The position numbers and the translations under genes are program-made. This document shows, piece after piece, positions 1 through 6,530 of a DNA stretch of 9,969 nucleotides. A model generated the notes under the pieces. That model ran no database searches and was not told the DNA's origin. It saw only the letters and a program-made list of their open reading frames with translations. This DNA comes from an uncultured Lachnospiraceae bacterium (GTDB lineage: Bacteria > Bacillota > Clostridia > Lachnospirales > Lachnospiraceae), in NCBI GenBank assembly GCA_905236545.1, contig CAJOQO010000017.1, positions 1-9,969 on the forward strand, given 5' to 3'. Positions within the stretch are counted from its first letter, which is position 1; each line of letters begins with the position of its first letter.

Positions 1-94
1 GTGCGCGATGCGAATCCCCGCAAACCTTAGTCGGAGTTAGCAGTTAGTCCGGCGCAGTGGGCTGGGTCTGCGATGGAGAAACACTCCCGGAGGC
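1..94. other. Non-coding stretch downstream of rlmH, nothing identified
   Basis: No reading frame with family resemblance or a ribosome binding site is visible here on either strand. A near-repeat TTAGTC(C)GG occurs at 27-34 and 44-52. A weak 4-bp hairpin (GGAG/CTCC, around 75-88) is the only terminator-like structure, and it lacks a T-run. The stretch is cut by the window edge, so its full extent is unknown. Confidence 0.5.
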
Positions 95-126
95 GGAACG
101 CAGGAACGCCGGAACGCAGGAACACA
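95..126. repeat. Four tandem octamers next to the rlmH stop codon
   Basis: Seen directly: four consecutive 8-base units, GGAACGCA, GGAACGCC, GGAACGCA and GGAACACA, on the plus strand. Units 1 and 3 are identical and the array stops exactly where the rlmH stop codon begins on the other strand (127-129). In the rlmH reading direction the units read as TGCGTTCC variants in the 3' untranslated region. No strong hairpin or T-run is formed, so it does not look like an intrinsic terminator. A short local expansion by replication slippage is the simplest reading. Confidence 0.7.
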
Positions 127-612
127 TCACTTATGGTACGGCTCCCCATGCGCGATCCGCATCGCACGATAAACCTGCTCCAGAAGAATCACCCGCATCA
201 ACTGATGCGGAAACGTCATCCTGGAAAAAGAGACCCGCTCATGCGCCCTGTCCAGAACCCTCATCGACAGTCCGAGCGACCCCCCGATGACAAAAACCAG
301 ATGACTGCATCCCTGCACCTGCAGCCTGGACAGATAATCGGAAAACCCGATGGAATCATATCCCTTCCCGTCGATCGCCAGCGCGATCACACAGGCACCG
401 GGAAACCGGTCAAGTACACGGATGAGCCGCTCTCCCTCTCTCTCCAGAATCAGAGCCTGCATGGCCGGAGAAGCCTTATCAGGCGTCGCCTCGTCAGCAA
501 CCTCCCGGATCTCCAGGCTGCAATAGCGCGACAGGCGCCGGGAATATTCACCGACCGCGTCAGTAAAGAACTTTTCCTTTATCTTACCAACCGCGAGTAT
601 CGTTATCTTCAT
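127..612 (-). CDS. rlmH: 23S rRNA (pseudouridine1915-N3)-methyltransferase RlmH
   Basis: 161 residues, close to the usual 155-160 for the family. RlmH is a small dimeric SPOUT (trefoil-knot) methyltransferase that uses S-adenosylmethionine to methylate N3 of pseudouridine 1915 in helix 69 of 23S rRNA, acting on assembled 70S ribosomes. Visible hallmarks are the N-terminal MKITILAVGKIKEKF strand/helix, the knot segment FVIGGSLGLS (residues 107-116) that binds the methyl donor, and the C-terminal signature from about 131 to 161 with TFPHQLMR, LLEQVYRAMRI and the terminal PYHK. The ATG at 610-612 starts the family's usual MKI N-terminus. Its Shine-Dalgarno is poor (only GAG about 12 bases upstream), unlike the strong sites of its neighbours. 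It lies 227 bases downstream of nfnB, separated by a duplicated leader, so it is probably transcribed separately. Confidence 0.96.
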   Translation of the reverse strand: MKITILAVGKIKEKFFTDAVGEYSRRLSRYCSLEIREVADEATPDKASPAMQALILEREGERLIRVLDRFPGACVIALAIDGKGYDSIGFSDYLSRLQVQGCSHLVFVIGGSLGLSMRVLDRAHERVSFSRMTFPHQLMRVILLEQVYRAMRIAHGEPYHK

Positions 613-615
613 CTA

Positions 616-688
616 TCACATCTCATTTATTACAGCGGTTCACCAATCACTGCCAATATCTGACATCCGGAAACAATCACATGGCTGT
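616..688. repeat. Diverged tandem duplication, rlmH-proximal copy
   Basis: This copy aligns in order with 688-782. Shared blocks are TCACATC (616-622 and 688-694), TCAT, the 16-base identical core TTACAGCGGTTCACCA (630-645 and 704-719), AATCAC (645-650 and 737-742), ACATCCGG against ACAGCCGG, AAACAA, and GCTGT at the end of each copy. The collinear order of the blocks argues for an old tandem duplication rather than scattered chance matches. The copy ends within a few bases of the rlmH start codon, so the duplication covers its leader and possible promoter. Confidence 0.7.
629..656 (-). promoter_or_regulatory. Candidate sigma-A promoter for rlmH
   Basis: On the minus strand a TTGGCA -35 box (651-656) and a TGTAAT -10 box (629-634) are separated by 16 bases, each matching consensus at five of six positions. 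The predicted start would fall near 622, leaving a leader of only about 10 bases before the rlmH ATG. That short leader fits the missing strong Shine-Dalgarno but also weakens the call. The -10 lies inside the conserved repeat core, while the -35 exists only in the rlmH-proximal repeat copy. Confidence 0.35.
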
Positions 689-782
689 CACATCACTCAT
701 CTGTTACAGCGGTTCACCAGGGAAGAAAAAAGAGGCAATCACTCTCCTCCCGCACAGCCGGTAAGAAACAAACCAAAGCTGT
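688..782. repeat. Diverged tandem duplication, distal copy with 18-base insertion
   Basis: This is the partner of 616-688. Relative to that copy it carries two extra bases near 695, an 18-base purine-rich insertion at 719-736 (AGGGAAGAAAAAAGAGGC on the plus strand) and four extra bases (TAAG) at 762-765. The insertion splits the block that is contiguous in the other copy (TTCACC directly followed by AATCAC). It also removes any -35 box at the right distance from the repeated TGTAA sequence, so only the proximal copy keeps a promoter-like pair. Confidence 0.65.
721..750 (-). terminator. Weak candidate terminator downstream of nfnB
   Basis: On the minus strand a GAGG/CCTC or AGAG/CTCT stem of four pairs (extendable only with G-T pairs) is followed by six T residues (726-731). 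It lies about 90 bases beyond the nfnB stop codon. The stem is short and the T-run is part of the 18-base insertion in the repeat, so this is a tentative call. No better terminator is visible between nfnB and rlmH. Confidence 0.25.
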
Positions 783-839
783 ACCAGCAGAAAGGAAAGC
801 AATTGCCCTGATCATTCAGCCCAGAAGAACATCTGCCAC

Positions 840-2243
840 TCAGCCTCTGGAACGCAGGTATTCGTCGATTCCCTTCGCAGCCCTCTTGCCGGCTCCCATC
901 GCGAGAATCACCGTTGCGGAGCCTGAGACGGCATCGCCGCCCGCAAATACGCCTTCGAGGGAGGTCTTTCCATCCTCCTCGGACGCGACGATGCAGCGCT
1001 TGCGGTTGATCTCCAGATTGTCCGTCGTGCTGGAGATCAGAGGATTCGGCCTGGTTCCCAGCGCCATGATCACAGTGTCGCAGGAAATCTCAAACTCGGA
1101 GTTTTCGACCGGAATCGGGCTTCTTCTCCCGGTTGCGTCCGGCTCGCCCAGCTCCATGCGCACACATCTCATACCGCAGACATAGTCCTTCTCATCCGGA
1201 AGGATCGCGACAGGGTTGGTCAGGAAGTGGAAGATGATTCCCTCTTCCTTCGCATGCTCCACTTCCTCCGCTCTTGCCGGAAGCTCAGCCTCCGAGCGGC
1301 GGTATACGACATGCACCTCAGCTCCGAGACGAAGCGCCGTTCGCGCGGAATCCATCGCGACATTTCCGCCGCCTACAACGATCACCTTCTGGCCAAGGGC
1401 GATCGGCGTATCATAATCATCGCGGTAAGCCTTCATCAGGTTGCTGCGGGTCAGATACTCATTCGCGGAAAATACTCCCTTGATGTTCTCTCCCGGAATA
1501 TTCATGAACATCGGCAGGCCTGCCCCGGAACCGATGAACACCGCCTCGAAGCCTTCCTTTTTCATCAGGTCATCGATCGTCACAGATCTCCCGACGATCA
1601 CATTGGTCTCGATCTTAACGCCGAGGCATCTGACATTCTCGATTTCCTTCGCGACAATTTCGTCCTTCGGCAGACGGAATTCGGGAATTCCGTACACCAG
1701 GACGCCGCCTGCCTTGTGCAGGGCTTCAAAGATCGTCACATCATAACCCATTTTGGCAAGATCGCCCGCGCAGGTAAGACCGGCAGGACCGGATCCGATT
1801 ACTGCAACCTTCTTTCCGTTTCGTGACAGGCTGCATTTCATCTTCCTGTTGTTTGACCTGGCCCAGTCGGCAACAAACCGCTCCAGCTTGCCGATCGCAA
1901 CCGGATCACCCTTGATGCCGCGAAGGCATCTTCCCTCACACTGCCGCTCCTGCGGGCATACGCGGCCGCAGATAGCGGGAAGGGAGCTGGACTCGGAGAT
2001 GCTATCATACGCGCCCGCGAAGTCTCTCTCGCTGACCGCGTGTATAAACTCCGGAATACTGATATTCACGGGACATCCCTCGACGCATTTCGGATTCCTG
2101 CAGTGCATGCAGCGCTGCGCTTCCCGGACCGCTTCCTCTTCATTGTATCCAAGACAGACTTCATTGAAGTTTGTCGCGCGCACCTTCGGATCCTGCTCCC
2201 TGACGGGAACTCTGGTCATCATATTCTCCTTTGTATCCGCCAT
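840..2243 (-). CDS. nfnB: NfnB-type, GltD-like FAD/[4Fe-4S] NADPH-binding subunit
   Basis: 467 residues, full length for the GltD-like (NADPH-dependent glutamate synthase small subunit) family. Eight N-terminal cysteines suit two [4Fe-4S] clusters: C45, C48, C53 and C57 in CMHCRNPKCVEGC, and C92, C96, C102 and C106 in CGRVCPQERQCEGRC. The FAD site is GSGPAG at 150-155, the NADPH site VGGGNVAMD around 290-298, and the C-terminal FAD-contacting GGDAVSGSATVILAMGAG starts near 435. Automatic annotation usually names it gltA or gltD, but no glutamate synthase large subunit is present. The immediately preceding gene encodes the NfnA-like partner. In characterised anaerobes this pair is NADH-dependent reduced ferredoxin:NADP+ oxidoreductase, a cytoplasmic flavin-based bifurcating enzyme; the NfnB assignment is therefore inference from family plus pairing. 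The ATG overlaps the upstream TAA (TAATG), with a strong GGAGGTG seven bases before it. Confidence 0.85.
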   Translation of the reverse strand: MADTKENMMTRVPVREQDPKVRATNFNEVCLGYNEEEAVREAQRCMHCRNPKCVEGCPVNISIPEFIHAVSERDFAGAYDSISESSSLPAICGRVCPQERQCEGRCLRGIKGDPVAIGKLERFVADWARSNNRKMKCSLSRNGKKVAVIGSGPAGLTCAGDLAKMGYDVTIFEALHKAGGVLVYGIPEFRLPKDEIVAKEIENVRCLGVKIETNVIVGRSVTIDDLMKKEGFEAVFIGSGAGLPMFMNIPGENIKGVFSANEYLTRSNLMKAYRDDYDTPIALGQKVIVVGGGNVAMDSARTALRLGAEVHVVYRRSEAELPARAEEVEHAKEEGIIFHFLTNPVAILPDEKDYVCGMRCVRMELGEPDATGRRSPIPVENSEFEISCDTVIMALGTRPNPLISSTTDNLEINRKRCIVASEEDGKTSLEGVFAGGDAVSGSATVILAMGAGKRAAKGIDEYLRSRG

Positions 2244-2257
2244 TATCTTTCACCTCC
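2243..2257 (-). promoter_or_regulatory. Translational coupling site, nfnA stop / nfnB start
   Basis: The TAA stop of the upstream gene (2243-2245) shares its last base with the nfnB ATG (2241-2243). The Shine-Dalgarno GGAGGTG (2251-2257) lies inside the last codons of the upstream gene. This arrangement normally links the synthesis rates of two subunits of one complex. Confidence 0.8.
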
Positions 2258-3139
2258 GCATTCTCCGCATCCACCGTGATGAGTATTTCCTTCCTTCCAG
2301 GCCAGGAAAGCTTCGCCTTCCTGCGTTTTGTACAGCGTCTGTCTCTGCAGCGCAAGATCAAAGTCAACCTTGTGGCCGTCAAACTCCGGTCCGTCAACGC
2401 AGGCAAACCTGACATCTCCGTCTACCATCAGACGACAGGCGCCGCACATGCCGGTTCCGTCTACCATGACCGGGTTCATGGAAACAACCGTGTGAAGATG
2501 GAACGCCTTTGTGGTCAGGCAGAGGAACTTCATCATGATCGTCGGGCCGATGCAGACGCAATGATTATACGTATGCCCTTCCGCGATCAGATCCTCCAGG
2601 CACTTTGTTACCATACCGCTTCTGCCGTAAGAACCGTCGTCCGTCGTCACATAGACATTCGCGACCTTCTTCATCCGCTCTTCGAGCATGACCAGATCCT
2701 TTGTGCGGGCCCCGATGATCACATCGCTGGAGATGCCGTGCTCATGCAGCCACTTGGCCTGCGGATAAACCGGAGCCGCGCCGACGCCGCCCGCGATAAA
2801 GATAATCTTTTTCTTTTTCAGATTCTCGATCGCCTCCGGCGTCTCGCTTTCGCACAGATCGGATGCTTTTCCCAGAGGACCGACGAAGTCCATGAGGGAA
2901 TCTCCTGCCTGAAGCATCTTCAGCTTGTTCGTTGTCAGACCGACCGGCTGATAGACCAGTTCGATGGTTCCCTTCTCACGATCGTAATCCGTAATCGTCA
3001 GGGGGATCCGTTCCGCTGTCTCATCGATCTTTACGATAACGAACTGGCCCGGAAGACAGCGCGCCGCGACACGGGGCGCCTCCACGATCATCTCATAATT
3101 CGGGCCGGAAAGATGTCCGGCTTTCAGAATCTTATACAT
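2243..3139 (-). CDS. nfnA: NfnA-type FAD/[2Fe-2S] NAD-binding subunit
   Basis: 298 residues from the chosen start. It belongs to the ferredoxin-NADP reductase-like family that includes dihydroorotate dehydrogenase electron-transfer subunit PyrK and sulfide dehydrogenase SudB. Seen: a flavin-binding barrel with RIPLTITD (44-51) and VGPLGK (86-91), a nucleotide-binding AGGVGAAPVYPQA (116-128), and an iron-sulfur segment DGTGMCGACR (227-236) with C232, C235 and C247. Published Nfn structures describe three Cys plus one Asp as ligands; D227 is a candidate here. In NfnAB this subunit carries the NAD(H) site and the [2Fe-2S] cluster. An in-frame ATG exists 23 codons upstream (3208), but it sits at the predicted transcription start and lacks a ribosome binding site. 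The ATG at 3139 has GGAGG six bases upstream and starts MYKI, typical of the family. The C-terminus ends in a His/Cys/Gly-rich tail, HHGGCGECGGER. Confidence 0.85.
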   Translation of the reverse strand: MYKILKAGHLSGPNYEMIVEAPRVAARCLPGQFVIVKIDETAERIPLTITDYDREKGTIELVYQPVGLTTNKLKMLQAGDSLMDFVGPLGKASDLCESETPEAIENLKKKKIIFIAGGVGAAPVYPQAKWLHEHGISSDVIIGARTKDLVMLEERMKKVANVYVTTDDGSYGRSGMVTKCLEDLIAEGHTYNHCVCIGPTIMMKFLCLTTKAFHLHTVVSMNPVMVDGTGMCGACRLMVDGDVRFACVDGPEFDGHKVDFDLALQRQTLYKTQEGEAFLAWKEGNTHHGGCGECGGER

Positions 3140-3145
3140 AGTTTT

Positions 3146-3150
3146 CCTCC
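3146..3150 (-). promoter_or_regulatory. Shine-Dalgarno that sets the nfnA start
   Basis: On the minus strand GGAGG is followed by six bases (AAAACT) and then ATG at 3139. This is near-ideal spacing, and no equivalent site precedes the upstream in-frame ATG at 3208. Confidence 0.85.
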
Positions 3151-3213
3151 ATCCGTTTCTGTGGTTGCATGAATCCTGCATATATCCCGCAGATTTTATG
3201 CATAACATCGCAT

Positions 3214-3242
3214 ATTATAGGATTATTATCCGTTCTGTTCAA
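3214..3242 (-). promoter_or_regulatory. Sigma-A-type promoter for nfnAB, overlapping the ftsK 3' end
   Basis: The minus strand has TTGAAC (3237-3242) as -35, exactly 17 bases, then a perfect TATAAT (3214-3219) as -10. The -35 lies inside the last codons of ftsK and the -10 just past its stop codon. Predicted transcription start is about 3207, giving a leader of about 68 bases that contains the palindrome TATGCATA (3197-3204) and a TGCATA/TATGCA inverted repeat (3177-3182 with 3197-3202). Whether a regulator binds there cannot be told from the sequence. Confidence 0.7.
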
Positions 3243-6200
3243 GATAATTTTCAAACTGTTCCGCACTCATCAGGACTTTTCTTGGCTTCGTCCCTTCATC
3301 AGGGCCAACGACTCCCGCGTCTGAGAGCTGATCCATGATTCTCGCTGCCCGGTTGAAGCCGATCTTGAACCACCTCTGCAGCATGCCGATCGAAGCCTTG
3401 TCCTTCTGAATGATGAATCTGCCGGCGTCTGCAAACAGTTCATCCTCGTCTCCCCCGCCGCCGGAGGTTCCTGAGGACGCGGCCTGAATCTCCTGCATGC
3501 GTTTCTTCATAACCTCCTGCCCCTGAGGAGATTCTTCCCTCCGGATCGAATCCACCACTCTCTGGATCTCCTCGTCGGACACAAATGCGCCCTGGACACG
3601 GACCGGTTTTTTATAGGTCTGCGGAGAGAACAGCATATCACCGTTTCCGAGCAGCTTTTCCGCTCCGACCACGTCAAGAATCGTCCGGGAATCCGTTCCG
3701 GAAGAAACGGCAAACGCAATCCTCGAAGGCACATTTGCCTTGATCAGTCCTGTGATGACATCGACCGAAGGCCTCTGTGTCGCGATGACCAGATGGATGC
3801 CGCACGCGCGTGCCAGCTGTGCAAGACGGCAGATCGCATCCTCCACCTCATTGCCGGAAACCATCATCAGATCGGCGAGCTCATCCACGATGATCACGAT
3901 CTGGGGCATCTTCTTCGGCGCGTCCGGAACATCTGCCTTGATCAGGGTATCAACCTTCGCGTTATATCCCGCAAGGTTTCTGACGCCGACCTCCGCAAAT
4001 GCCTGATAGCGTCTCGTCATCTCGGCAACGCCCCAGTTCAGTGCGCCGGCCGCTTTCTTCGGATCCGTGACGACCGGAATAAACAGATGGGGAATCCCAT
4101 TGTAGACCGACAGCTCCACGACCTTCGGGTCAATCATGATCATCTTCACCTCGGAAGGATCCGCGTTGTAGATGATCGACATGATCAGGGTGTTGATAAA
4201 TACGGATTTTCCCGAGCCGGTCGCTCCCGCGATCAGCAGATGCGGCATCTTTGCGATATCCGAAACGACGATCCGGCCGGAGATATCCTTTCCGACGACA
4301 TAGGACAGCTTCCTGGTCTGATTCTTCCTGAACTCATCCGAATCGATCAGCTCCCTCAGAAAGACCATCGAAGTCTTCTTGTTTGGAATCTCGATGCCGA
4401 CCGCTGCCTTCCCGGGGATCGGCGCTTCGATCCGGATATCCGCAGCGGCGAGGTTCAGCTTCAGGTCATCGGCAAGATTGGTGATCTTGCTGACCTTGGT
4501 TCCCAGTTCGGGAACGAATTCATATCTGGTGACGCTCGGCCCGCAGCTGACCTCCGTGATCCTGGCGTTTACGCCGAAGGTTGCAAGAACCTGCTCCAGC
4601 TTCCGGGCGGTTTCGCGCACCTCATCGTCCTCGACATCTCCTTCTTTGCCGGAGGGCTTCTCCAGAAGATCAAGGGAGGGGAATTCGTAGGGGATCTCCT
4701 CCTCTTCCTGTTCTTCGATCTCCTTCGCGACGGACTCAACCTCCTTCTGTGTTTCGTCCTTCGTCATCCTGGTCCTGTCGGCTTCCGCCCCCTTCTTTCC
4801 GGCAGCTGACGCGCCGGCCTCCTCGATTTCCTTTTCCGTCACCACAGGATCGGCTGCTCCAGCCGCGGCTTCCTCCTCCTGATCCGGGATGCTTCCGCCA
4901 TCCGCATCCTCCGGCCCGGCAGGAAGGTCTGTTTTCAGCGTTTTCCCTTTTCCGGAACGCTTGCCGGTCTGTGCGCTGCCTGACGACAGATCGCTGTCTT
5001 TTGCTGCCCCGTCCGGCGATAAATCGCCGGCAGAGGTCTGGACGCCCTCTATCGTACGTCCTCCGCGGTGGATCGTAAAGGACATGGCCGGTCTGTCATC
5101 CGCCATACCGCCTGCAGGATCCTCCTCCGGCTCCGGACGATTCTCCGGCAGGGGAGGATCCTCCGGCAAAGGAGTCTGTGCGGCAGTGCTGAAGCGCAGA
5201 AACTTCGCGCCGGTTTTCCGGTCTGCGCCGGAACGGCTGCCGGATGCGGACTCAGCCTGATCCGCTTTCTTCTCTGAAAACTGCCCGGAAGCCTCCGCGG
5301 CAGGTATGCGGGAGAATTCCGTGATGATTCCGTCCGCGGAAGAAGGATCCTTCCGGGAAGTCGCGAACACCACCTGGTCAGGGGTAAGGGCAGGAAGCGG
5401 CTCCTGTTTTCTGCGGGGCTTCCTGGTATCGCCGAACAGATCCGTAGTGAACTTTGGTTTAGTCCTTAAGAAGGACTTTTGCTTCGGTTCGGATTCATCC
5501 TCTTTTCCCAGCACGGAATAGAATACGGGACTTGCCTGGTATGTGCTGCCCGCCAGCGCTTTTTCACTCTCCTGGCGCTCCCGCCTTGCCTGCGCCTCTT
5601 TCAGCCGCAGCACTCTTTCCTCACGGCGGCGCTCCTCCCGTTCCAGATGCAGCTCTTCATTTCTCAGCCTGCGCTCTTCGATCGCTTCGGTTCCCATCCT
5701 GCCGGTGCTGATAAACAGTGTTTTCTGCGTGATCAGCGCGCCAAAGAGGAAAATGGCAATCAGGAAAACCACCCACGTTCCGGCCAGTCCGACGGTCGGC
5801 CGGAAGAACAGGATCAAAGAGCCTCCGATCAGGCCGCCTCCGGTATGATACTGCTGTCCGACTTCAAAAAAGTCCGAAACAGAGGATCCGGACATATCAG
5901 AATAGCCGATCAGCTGCCAGACGCCGCACAGGATGCAGAACAGAGCAGCCGCGGAAACTGCGCGGATCTTCGCGACCCGGTCTCCGTGAGATGCCATCAG
6001 ATAAAGCGTAAGGATAAAAATGAGAAACGGGAACACATATGCATTGGTTCCCATGATGCCGAAGAGCAGGTCTCCGAAGGAATTGCCGAGACCTCCCCCA
6101 AAACCGATCACACAGATAAAGATAAGAACAGAAGCGCCAAGCAGGCACCAGCAAAGGATCTCCCTGTTCATGACCGGATCCGGACTGCGGTAAGAAGAAC

Positions 6201-6384
6201 TCCTCCGCGCCGCAGAAGAGTTCTTGTTTGTGCCGGATGATCTGGCTGACGCGGAAGCCTGTCTGCTTCCGGAAGTCTTTTTTACCGGAGAAGTTTTTTT
6301 TGCCGGAGAAGTTTTTCTTCCTCCCGATGCCCTGCTTCCCGCGGAACCCGTTCTGGTTCCGGATGTTTTTTTACTTGCTGCCAT
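3226..6384 (-). CDS. ftsK: DNA translocase FtsK/SpoIIIE
   Basis: 1052 residues, longer than SpoIIIE (787) and shorter than E. coli FtsK (1329). The protein is a membrane-anchored hexameric motor that pumps double-stranded DNA during division or sporulation. Order of parts: a basic Ser/Thr/Lys/Arg-rich tail (1-70); four or five membrane segments between about 75 and 220; an Arg/Glu-rich, probably helical stretch (232-275); a long acidic linker to about 560; the alpha domain (about 583-690); and the RecA-like motor with Walker A GATGSGKS (720-727), Walker B IIVDELADLM (831-840) and ATQRPSVDVITG (868-879). A C-terminal winged-helix gamma domain (about 986-1050) has KASIGMLQRWFKIGFNRAARI and GPDEGTKPRKVL, the part that reads DNA polarity sequences in this family. 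The start ATG is preceded by AAGGGG at seven bases. The gene follows uppP after a hairpin and a 146-base gap in which I see no clear promoter. Confidence 0.96.
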   Translation of the reverse strand: MAASKKTSGTRTGSAGSRASGGRKTSPAKKTSPVKKTSGSRQASASARSSGTNKNSSAARRSSSYRSPDPVMNREILCWCLLGASVLIFICVIGFGGGLGNSFGDLLFGIMGTNAYVFPFLIFILTLYLMASHGDRVAKIRAVSAAALFCILCGVWQLIGYSDMSGSSVSDFFEVGQQYHTGGGLIGGSLILFFRPTVGLAGTWVVFLIAIFLFGALITQKTLFISTGRMGTEAIEERRLRNEELHLEREERRREERVLRLKEAQARRERQESEKALAGSTYQASPVFYSVLGKEDESEPKQKSFLRTKPKFTTDLFGDTRKPRRKQEPLPALTPDQVVFATSRKDPSSADGIITEFSRIPAAEASGQFSEKKADQAESASGSRSGADRKTGAKFLRFSTAAQTPLPEDPPLPENRPEPEEDPAGGMADDRPAMSFTIHRGGRTIEGVQTSAGDLSPDGAAKDSDLSSGSAQTGKRSGKGKTLKTDLPAGPEDADGGSIPDQEEEAAAGAADPVVTEKEIEEAGASAAGKKGAEADRTRMTKDETQKEVESVAKEIEEQEEEEIPYEFPSLDLLEKPSGKEGDVEDDEVRETARKLEQVLATFGVNARITEVSCGPSVTRYEFVPELGTKVSKITNLADDLKLNLAAADIRIEAPIPGKAAVGIEIPNKKTSMVFLRELIDSDEFRKNQTRKLSYVVGKDISGRIVVSDIAKMPHLLIAGATGSGKSVFINTLIMSIIYNADPSEVKMIMIDPKVVELSVYNGIPHLFIPVVTDPKKAAGALNWGVAEMTRRYQAFAEVGVRNLAGYNAKVDTLIKADVPDAPKKMPQIVIIVDELADLMMVSGNEVEDAICRLAQLARACGIHLVIATQRPSVDVITGLIKANVPSRIAFAVSSGTDSRTILDVVGAEKLLGNGDMLFSPQTYKKPVRVQGAFVSDEEIQRVVDSIRREESPQGQEVMKKRMQEIQAASSGTSGGGGDEDELFADAGRFIIQKDKASIGMLQRWFKIGFNRAARIMDQLSDAGVVGPDEGTKPRKVLMSAEQFENYLEQNG
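6265..6318 (-). repeat. 18-base tandem repeat in the ftsK N-terminal coding region
   Basis: Three consecutive six-codon units encode RKTSPA, KKTSPV and KKTSGS (residues 23-40 of FtsK). The first two are nearly identical in DNA, and the third diverges after KKTS. Unit length in whole codons means gain or loss of a unit would preserve the frame. The units contain A-runs of 5, 8 and 6 bases on the coding strand. Confidence 0.75.
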
Positions 6385-6408
6385 AGATTCCCCTTATTAA
6401 CCCCAAAG

Positions 6409-6422
6409 ACCGTAAACCGTAA
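6409..6422. repeat. Tandem heptamer in the ftsK leader
   Basis: Two adjacent identical 7-base units, ACCGTAA on the plus strand (TTACGGT in the coding direction), lie 25-38 bases before the ftsK start codon. They could be paired half-sites for a regulator or chance; no family can be named. Confidence 0.4.
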
Positions 6423-6504
6423 GCCTTCTGTGCCGATGAATCTTCGCTGCCTCAGAAACCGCAGGCAGGTCACCGGAACGGATGGATCCGCATCCTGCGC
6501 AGAA

Positions 6505-6530
6505 GGGAAAAGCTGTTTCTGAACAGCTCC
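6505..6530 (-). terminator. Intrinsic terminator after uppP
   Basis: Immediately after the uppP TAA the minus strand forms a perfect 7-bp stem, AGCTGTT/AACAGCT (6522-6528 with 6511-6517), around a CAGA tetraloop (6518-6521), followed by TTT (TTTT counting the last stem base) and CCC. The stem is compact and well placed but the T-run is short, so some readthrough into ftsK is plausible. Confidence 0.6.

Noticed and set aside
1..168. Possible inverted repeat between 1-16 and the segment at 150-167 inside rlmH
   Set aside because: The match needs a gap and mismatches, and the second arm is ordinary conserved rlmH coding sequence, so chance is the better explanation.
610..626. Five-codon upstream ORF (MRCDR) whose TGA overlaps the rlmH ATG
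   Set aside because: It has no ribosome binding site and such tiny frames arise readily by chance in a TGA/ATG-rich leader.
704..742. A 12-codon minus-strand mini-ORF (GTG start, ending GEPL) with GGAGG just upstream, reaching into the repeat core
   Set aside because: The spacing of about three bases is too tight, it is very short, and the other repeat copy preserves only a six-codon version; too weak to call a leader peptide.
849..858. GGAACGCAGG at the end of nfnB matching the octamer array near position 111
   Set aside because: A ten-base match within Leu-Arg-Ser codons of a conserved gene; too short to argue for a dispersed repeat.
3140..3208. Longer version of the NfnA-like protein starting at 3208
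   Set aside because: The extra 23 residues have no family resemblance, the start lies at the predicted transcription start, and the internal ATG at 3139 has an ideal ribosome binding site.
3793..4809. A 338-codon open frame on the plus strand, plus others at 2231-3172, 5479-6240 and 7862-8626
   Set aside because: Each lies antisense to a well-supported conserved gene, has no family resemblance and arises from the codon bias of the true minus-strand gene.
6447..6468. CTGCC/GGCAG hairpin in the uppP-ftsK gap as a riboswitch or attenuator
   Set aside because: Only a 5-bp stem with a 12-base loop and no T-run; no recognised riboswitch core is present.
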